From positions 186,001 to 250,000 of the forward strand of contig JAYWVB010000020.1 of NCBI GenBank assembly GCA_039881045.1: a stretch of 64,000 nt of DNA, read 5' to 3'. Both the position numbers and the translations under genes were made by a program. Source of the DNA: Chaetomium olivaceum. Taxonomy: Eukaryota; Ascomycota; Sordariomycetes; Sordariales; Chaetomiaceae. Under the pieces are notes generated by a model that was not told where the DNA came from, did not search any database, and saw only the letters and a program-made list of their open reading frames with translations. This document shows positions 57,982-64,000 of the stretch, one piece after another (the first letter of the stretch is position 1; each line of letters starts with the position of its first letter).

Positions 57982-60507
57982 ATGGCCGCAACACGATATC
58001 CGTCGAATGACCTCCGCCGTCAGGTCGGCTCACCCAGATCTAAAGGCCGAGGTCGGTTCTCTCCGATATCGCTGGTGTCTCTTTCGCTGACGGCCAACCC
58101 GTAGAAAACAAGGATACGCTCTGTCGCAACATCCTCATCTACGGCAACTGCCGCTACGAGGACCAAGGCTGTACCTTCAACCATGATCAAAACAAGAACC
58201 CTTCCCCCCAAGCAGATTTGTAAGTGGATTGCTTAGGAGCCGCTCACCGCGGCCAATGCTCGCTACGAACTGAATGATCTCGAGTCCACCTCTGGTGTCC
58301 TACATGCGTCTGATGGGATATGCCGCCGGTGTACAGAGCAGAGAGCAGGGAGACACACGGTGGCACCCCGACTACCATGCTTAGAAAATACAGGGGTGGG
58401 CTCCGGCTCGCCGCCGTATTGAAGGTCGTATTCGAGGCTTTGGCTCGAGGGCCACATGGTCTAGACTTAATGATTGTTAATCTCACAGTCGTCGTTCACT
58501 TGTCTAACTTCCTCCTAGTTCAAAGAAGACATTTAACGTCGACTCTCCCGCGTTTACGCCATCAAACCAGCCGCAAGCAACCGCAAAGAAAACTACCCTC
58601 TCCTCGCAGGCTGCGAATGCGGCTCCATTTACTCCCCGTGGGGCTGGTAGTGAGTTGAGTACGACCCGAACCGCCCGTTCTGTGTCTAACCATACGCCAG
58701 CACCAAACCTGCAGCAAACCGCCGAGGCTTCGGTGTTTAACCCAGCCGCGATCCGGGAGTTCACCCCGCAGAATTACGATATCGGCAACACCGTAATGTC
58801 CCAAGCTTTTGTGAAACAAAACGAAAGAAAACGTCTACTAATACTGTACTAGAATTCGAATGGCGTGCCGCAAGAAAATGGGATCTACAGTGATCCTTTC
58901 ACAACCATGGGCTCCTTGAGCTCAACGTTGCCCTCCGCCGGGCAATATAACCTCTACGCCTCCGACCACAACTCCCTCGGGGGTCCTGGGGCCCAATTCT
59001 ACCCGCAGCACGGGACCTTCCCTGCTGGACCGCTCCAACCACCCAACTACCACCTCTACCAGCCACATGATAGTTACCGGCAAGAACTGCAGCCTTGGCA
59101 GCGGGCAACCTATGACTTTTTCATGCCGGCCAAAATGCGAGAGGAGCTCCAGAAGAAGATGTTCGCCACCCAGCAGGTGATGCCAAGTAAGTTGTTCCGA
59201 CTTCCATCATTCCACCTTCATTTTTGCTAAAGAAACCAGATTCCGGGCTACCGCAACTCGAACGATGGCATTCCCTGTTCCCACTAGACACCAATAACCG
59301 AAAGAATACCTCCTCTTTCGGGTATCCGAGTTGGGTATACAAAGCCCAAAATAGCCGGACTGGGAGACATTACGCCCTCAGGAGACTCGAAGGTTCGGAA
59401 CGAAAACTTCCTAATTCGATGCATTAAACGATCACTTGCTAACCTGCCGTCTTAGGTTACCGGTTGACCAACGAAAAGTCCATCCTCACCGTCATGAAGG
59501 AATGGAAAAAGATCAAGAACGGCAATGTTGTGACGGTCCATGAAGCGTTCACTACTAGGGAGTTCGGCGACAGCTCCCTAATTTTCGCATACGATTACCA
59601 TCCCCTTTCCAAAACGCTGCAGGAACACCACCTCCAGCCCACCCACGGCAACCGGTATAGAGCGCCCAGTGCCGTACCGGAAAATGTTCTCTGGGGTTAC
59701 ATCTGCCAGATCACAAACGCACTCAAAACCATCCACTCCAACAAGCTTGCAGCTCGGTGTCTTGAGCCCAGCAAGGTCATTCTTTCGGACAATAACCGCA
59801 TTCGGCTCTCGGCTTGCTCCATTTTAGACGTGGTCCAGTTCGAGAGCAACACCAAGTCCGTTTCAGAGCTGCAGCAGGAGGATCTCGTTAAGTTTGGCAA
59901 GCTTATACTCGCCCTCGCGACTGGCGCCCCACCCGCTCATCTGAACAACATCCAAGTCGCCCTCGACAGCCTAGTCACAAAGTATTCGGCAAACCTCAAG
60001 GACGCCGTGGCATGGCTCATAGCACCGGCCAATCCAGGCGAGTCCAAAAGCATCGAGAACTTCATCAGCGGCATTGCCACGCACATGACGACTTTCTTCG
60101 ATCTTGCTCTCCAGGACAACGATGAAAAGCAATTCCATCTTGCGAGGGAACTAGAAAATGGCCGCGTCGCACGCAGCATGATGAAGCTCATGACGATCGT
60201 CGAACGTGGCGAGCTTGGCGGCGTGCAGGGCTGGTCCGAAACCGGTGACCGGTACCAACTCAAGCTCTTCCGCGACTACGTGTTCCACCGGGTCGAGGCT
60301 GACGGAAAACCCAATCTTGCTATGGGACACATGCTGAGCTGCCTGAGCAAGCTCGACGCAGGCATCGACGAGATGGTCGTCCTGACCAGCCGCGACAACG
60401 AGACCGTATTTGTGCTCAGCTACCGGGAGCTCAAGCAGATGTTTGACCGCGCGTTTAATGAACTCGTGAAACATAGCAAGACCGGCGCCCCCGGGGCGAA
60501 CAACTAG
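57982..60507 (+). CDS. PAN3: PAN2-PAN3 deadenylation complex subunit PAN3
   Basis: Non-catalytic subunit that brings the PAN2 nuclease to poly(A)-binding protein on mRNA tails. Six exons: 57982-58051, 58105-58219, 58519-58792, 58853-59186, 59240-59392, 59456-60507; 665 residues with intact frame. A CCCH zinc finger lies at about residues 30-52 (CRNILIYGNCRYEDQGCTFNH). The PABP-binding PAM2 motif is SVFNPAAIREFTP at about 133-145. The pseudokinase begins near YPSWVYKAQNSRTGRHYALR and has degenerate catalytic motifs. A coiled coil and the C-terminal knob follow (VFHRVEADGKPNLAMGHML, SKLDAGIDEMVVLTSRD, YRELKQMFDRAFNEL). Intron 2 (299 nt) is much longer than the others and falls between the zinc finger and the rest. 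The stop TAG at 60505-60507 overlaps the minus-strand stop of the neighbouring pentapeptide-type frame. Confidence 0.96.
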
Positions 60508-61290
60508 GCGGTGCAACTGCCGATGGCGCCGGTCGTGCCGAGCTCCATTTCGACGACCTTCGTGCCACCCAAGCATACTCCGGTGCGTGTCACTGCGCCG
60601 AGATCTGCTTCGCTAAACTCTATTCCGTCGAATGGTTCTATGGTGAAACGTAGCCTTCTGAGGCGTGCTTTGGCGAGGACTGAGCCGCCCCGGGTTGGTG
60701 ATGAGGAAGGCCAACCATCATGGGTTGATTTAGTGAAGCCTGATTCTCTAAGCTTTTTTTCGGAGAAGGATATTCCGGCGAGGGCCGTTCCGGATGTGCC
60801 TGTATTGGCGAGGAATGGTGTACTAGTGGGGGGAGCGGGGCGATTTGAGCCAGCGAGAGATATGCCCGCGAGAAGCAAACCAGCGAGATGCGATATGGCG
60901 ACGATCGATATGGAAGGGGATGATCCGATGAGGTCCGCCTCGGCAAGCTTTGTCCCGAAGAAAACGATTCCGGTTGTCCCCGACTCGGCACTGCCATCGC
61001 AGACAGGAAATGGCCTGGTGTCGAGTGATTCGAAGGGGCCTGCTTTGGCGAACCCTAAACCGACAGTGATTGTTCCCGCTGTCCCTGATCTGAGGAAGCT
61101 GTTTCCAGAAAAATATGGTCTAGAGCGGGCTGCGCCAGCTCCCCGAGACTCTGCTCGGCCAGGGGCTATTCCAACGGTGTCTAACTCAACGGAGTTGAAC
61201 TTACAAAGGAATGGTCTAGCGAGTGCTGTGGTGCCAGCGCCAGGGTGGCAAAAACGGGTCTCGGCATGGGTGAACGAGCAGGCCCAGGTT
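60504..61290 (-). pseudogene. Degenerate pentapeptide-repeat reading frame, antisense and adjacent to PAN3
   Basis: The minus strand is open for about 260 codons from just after TAA near 61290 to TAG at 60504-60506, but has no usable ATG before the last few codons. From about 60980 leftwards it shows Leu/Phe every fifth residue in runs such as SHLAGLLLAGISLAGSN, TALAGISFSEKKLRESGF and GIEFSEADLGAV, the hallmark of pentapeptide repeats (right-handed beta-helix). The DNA has a matching 15-nt period. Upstream (61.1-61.2 kb) a similar rhythm (TPLS, TPLE, PLAEQSL) appears in another frame, interrupted by TAG codons. This suggests a decayed gene or one whose first exon I cannot find. Function unknown. 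Confidence 0.35.
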
Positions 61291-61293
61291 TAG
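60523..61293 (+). CDS. Doubtful open frame over the 15-nt periodic segment
   Basis: ATG at 60523, only 15 nt after the PAN3 stop, opens 256 codons to TAG 61291-61293. The protein reads in five-residue steps beginning with Pro, Ser, Leu or Met (PARDM, PARSK, PARCD, MATID, MEGDD, PMRSA), which is the complement of the pentapeptide pattern on the other strand. It lacks the hydrophobic core expected of a folded repeat protein. I regard it as the less likely coding strand but cannot exclude it. Confidence 0.2.
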   Translation: MAPVVPSSISTTFVPPKHTPVRVTAPRSASLNSIPSNGSMVKRSLLRRALARTEPPRVGDEEGQPSWVDLVKPDSLSFFSEKDIPARAVPDVPVLARNGVLVGGAGRFEPARDMPARSKPARCDMATIDMEGDDPMRSASASFVPKKTIPVVPDSALPSQTGNGLVSSDSKGPALANPKPTVIVPAVPDLRKLFPEKYGLERAAPAPRDSARPGAIPTVSNSTELNLQRNGLASAVVPAPGWQKRVSAWVNEQAQV

Positions 61294-61950
61294 TGTCCTT
61301 TAGGGTACGATCCAGCCGTGGATTACATGGGCAATGACCTCCAGGATGGTTTATGATAAAGGGTTGTTGATCTGGGACACAACCAGGCGAGGGTGCTTGC
61401 AAGGCGAAGTATGCCGATAAAAGGAAAAGAAAACAGGTAAATTGGAAGGTCGCAGCACGTTGCAGCTTAGTTCGCACGGTGCGCGAAGAGCGGGCGAGCG
61501 AGCAACGGCGAGCGTATATATATAACGGTATCGGTGGTTGTTGATTAGTGGGCGTGGACCGCGTAGCGGGCACATAACAGAACAAAATTTCATGATATAT
61601 TCTCTCAGTCGGTCAAAGGCTTTGAGTTCCAATCCGCCGTGGTCAACACGGGATGGCGTAACAACTGCGCTAGGCGGAAACGTTTTACGTTGGTTTTCAT
61701 TCAGGGAGCATGTCCCCCCAACCAAGATGAACACGACCTATCCGTGCCGGGGTAAAAACGAGAAGCTCTCGTAAGAAGCTTACTTGCATTCTCGAGTATG
61801 CCAATCCCGGGATATAATCCTAGGCCGCCATTCCCCGTCCAGGGCAGCCTTTCCATCCGGAGAGGCGGAAATATTCTGTTCTTTTGTCGTTGGGTCCCAA
61901 GCAACGCCCTCAAAATCCAGACCTCACATCCGTAAACTCGATGCCCATTT
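61294..61950. other. Intergenic between the pentapeptide segment and LSM7
   Basis: No conserved gene seen. A TA repeat (tatatatataa) lies near 61515. It may contain the LSM7 3' UTR and any missing first exon of the minus-strand pentapeptide frame. Confidence 0.4.
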
Positions 61951-62549
61951 TCACTCCTCTTCCGCTTGAAGGAAGGGATTCGCTATCACCTCGCTCCCGT
62001 CGACCGGGCTGAGCACCACGAGCAGCGTGCCGCGCACCACCACTAGCCCGAGCGGCCTGGTCATCTCGTTACCCTCGTCATCTGCCAAAGTAACAAAACC
62101 CGTTAGCATCGCAAGCCCACATCCCAGAATCAACACCATGCGCCCGTTGCGAAAGAGAGAAAGGGGTCTCACCTCTCAACAGCTCCTCCACCTCGTCCAG
62201 AACCAAATTCATCAACGCATCATACCCCTTCAACACACCGGTCGCTAGATCTCTGTCAGCCCCTTACTTCCACGCAACCAACCAACAACCCCCCCCTCAA
62301 GATAGAGGAACTTCCGAAGAGGGATAGTGAGGGAGAGGGGGGGTGGTCAAACGAACCTTCCCGCCCGCCATTAAACTTCACCGTGATCCGCTTATCCATG
62401 TATTTCTTCAGGTCCAGGATGTTCTCCTTCTTCGGCCGCTCCTTGTCCTGGCCCTGGCCCTGTCCGCCGCCCCGGCCTCCTCCTCCTCCACGGCCGCCAC
62501 GGCCGCCTCGCGGACCACCGTGCCCGCCGCGCTGGGGTCGGTCTGCCAT
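61951..62549 (-). CDS. LSM7: U6 snRNA-associated Sm-like protein LSm7 with RGG-rich N-terminus
   Basis: Subunit of the LSm2-8 ring that binds the U6 snRNA 3' end and of the LSm1-7 ring of cytoplasmic mRNA decay. Three exons on the minus strand: 62357-62549, 62173-62244, 61951-62081; 131 residues, frame intact. The Sm1 motif is ILDLKKYMDKRITVKFNGGREGTGVLKGYD in part (residues about 43-72), continued by ALMNLVLDEVEELLR. The Sm2 motif reads LGLVVVRGTLLVVLSP. The first 38 residues are Arg/Gly/Gln-rich (GGRGGRGGGGGRGGG), an RGG-like RNA-binding or methylation-prone extension absent from yeast Lsm7. The context fits PAN3 in theme (mRNA decay), but fungal neighbours need not be co-regulated. Confidence 0.93.
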
Positions 62550-64000
62550 TGTTCTGCTGGATTTGGGGGGGGGGGTTGTGTGTGAGGTTGGTGATGTGGG
62601 TTTTCAGGCGATCGTAGGTGGTGCGTCGAATAAATCTAGTTGGTTGTAGGTCGTGGATCTCATGGGGAATTGGGTTGGTTTGCTCGTTCGTTCGCTCGTC
62701 ACCGGTGGTGGTGGGGCTTGTTGACCAGACCCGACGCAGCTGGATTGTGAGGTGCCAAATTCTCGGGGTTGGCAGGGAACGGACCGACCCCACGATAGTG
62801 GAGCTGCCGGATTTCTTGGCAGCTGTGAGCTGTGGGTGGGGTCCGCAGCGCGATCTGAGCTCGCCAAGCTTTCAGCCCTTTTTGGCGGGCGGCGCGCCAT
62901 GTGATGCAGGGGTCGAAAACACCATGTGGTCCGTGCTTCTCAACAACTGACTTCAACGCTCCTGAGAATCTGGCGTTTGACGGCGCGCCAGGGTAAGAAT
63001 CTTGCTGATGCTATTAGATCTGAATTTTGGCGTAGTATATTCTGACGGGGAGTCTTGTTGTGCCATTAAATGTTCTTTCTAGCGCCACATACGCCATCTC
63101 GACTTTAATCACGGAGGAATAAGTCAACAGATGAAGCCTCCTATTTCAGAGAAGTTTGACATATGAAGGAAAGGCGCGCCCGGTTTTGTATCTCTGAGAA
63201 AATCTGTGTGATATAAAGTTGAAAGCCACAAAAAGCGCTCTTCGGCATCATCAGTGATGGGTTCCCGAGATCAATTTCATGGTTGCATTCCTTGCAATTC
63301 TCGAACTCGAGCGAAGATGCGAACCGGGAATGCCTTCTCCAAAATCTTCAAGACTTTGGTCGTAAAGATTGTTTCTCTTGACCTTTTACCGTTAACATAT
63401 CTGCAATTGAGACGATGGATAGATGACGGTCTCGCAACGTGTCCTTCGTCGCATGGACCGCATAAGCGACAGCAGTTGGTATTTAGCTAGGTGCAGGCAA
63501 TAAAGCAAGAGAATCGTCTTGCGCAAGTCACAAATGTTTATTTGACCGTATAGAAGACTTGAACCCAAACCCTCGCCAGTGCGCAAGCTCGAAACGCCCC
63601 AAGGTGGTGATGAGACTTACGAGGCAAGTGACACGGATGCTGGCACAGAGTCTTGGAGTGTGAAGAAATGTCAACCCCGGAAATAAAATGATGGTATATA
63701 AATCCTTGATGAGAATATTATGATGGTGAAAGCTGAGGCACACAAGCGCACTGCCAACTGCTGCCTAATGATGCCACTGGCTCTGGCCTTCGGTGTCGAT
63801 GGCTCGTCAAAGACTTCAGTTGTGCGCGACAGAGAAATGGCTGGCTGGTACTATTCATGTTCAATACCTATGAGATCACTAGCCATGGGAGACGACTACC
63901 TACAAGCGCATCCAGTGTACATTGCCTAACACGGTGCCCCATCTTAACAGACGCATGGTTTCAAGGAACGAAGGGTCAGGGTCATGACGACAACTCTACA
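62550..64000. other. Gene-free right end of the window
   Basis: LSM7 promoter region followed by 1.2 kb without a protein-like frame. AT-richer than the gene-dense parts. A tRNA-like B-box string at about 63555-63565 (minus) was examined and rejected. Confidence 0.45.

Noticed and set aside
63540..63620. Minus-strand tRNA candidate around GGGTTCAAGTC
   Set aside because: The T-stem fails after one or two pairs and there is no A-box at the right distance.

Overview
The window looks like nuclear DNA of a filamentous ascomycete, most probably a Sordariomycete close to Sordariales/Chaetomiaceae. The reasons are short GT-AG introns (mostly 52-120 nt) with CTAAC/CTGAC-type branch sites, fairly GC-rich coding sequence, fungus-specific families (a Zn2Cys6 factor, Pmt1, Rim2, Shb17, Lsb5), polyQ and His/Gln runs, and very long gene-free stretches. 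There is no bacterial, viral or transposon core gene, no CRISPR array and no convincing tRNA or rRNA.

Layout. 1-3.0 kb: no gene. 3.06-5.41 kb: a low-complexity, acidic-tailed protein of unknown function, with an unusual in-frame stop near its end. 6.4-9.75 kb (-): protein O-mannosyltransferase PMT1. 10.7-12.4 kb (+): splicing factor SF3A1/PRP21. 13.2-14.0 kb (+): sorting nexin SNX3. 15.3-16.6 kb (-): mitochondrial pyrimidine nucleotide carrier RIM2. 18.3-20.9 kb (-): a large RRM protein with a long leader. 23.4-24.1 kb (-): Arp2/3 subunit ARPC4, head-to-head with the proteasome-associated deubiquitinase UBP6 (24.6-26.3 kb, +). 26.5-27.1 kb (-): a small, probably mitochondrial membrane protein. 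28.0-29.1 kb (+): sedoheptulose-1,7-bisphosphatase SHB17, convergent with a His-rich SAM methyltransferase (29.4-30.9 kb, -). 30.9-43.6 kb: a 12.7-kb gene desert. 43.6-45.0 kb (+): a Zn2Cys6 regulator. 45.0-52.6 kb: a second 7.5-kb desert. 52.6-54.4 kb (-): VHS-GAT protein LSB5. 55.3-56.9 kb (-): UBA-UAS-UBX ERAD factor. 58.0-60.5 kb (+): deadenylation subunit PAN3. 60.5-61.3 kb: a 15-nt-periodic segment whose minus strand reads as degenerate pentapeptide repeats. 62.0-62.5 kb (-): LSM7. The rest shows no gene.

The genes are mostly housekeeping (glycosylation, splicing, endosomal sorting, actin, ubiquitin/ERAD, mRNA decay) and form no metabolic cluster or operon. PAN3, LSM7 and the RRM protein share an mRNA-fate theme; UBP6 and the UBX protein share a proteasome/ERAD theme. 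I take these as coincidental neighbours.

The most notable observations are: five indel-type reading-frame breaks in three conserved genes (PMT1 two, ARPC4 one, UBP6 two) while ten other conserved genes are intact; a stop codon in the 3.06-kb gene followed in frame by a 32-codon activation-domain-like tail; an 8-nt micro-exon in the methyltransferase; the pentapeptide-type segment abutting PAN3; and the long deserts around the Zn2Cys6 gene. I recognise no clearly new multi-gene system. Exon boundaries were read by eye from splice signals and protein-family continuity, not from transcripts.
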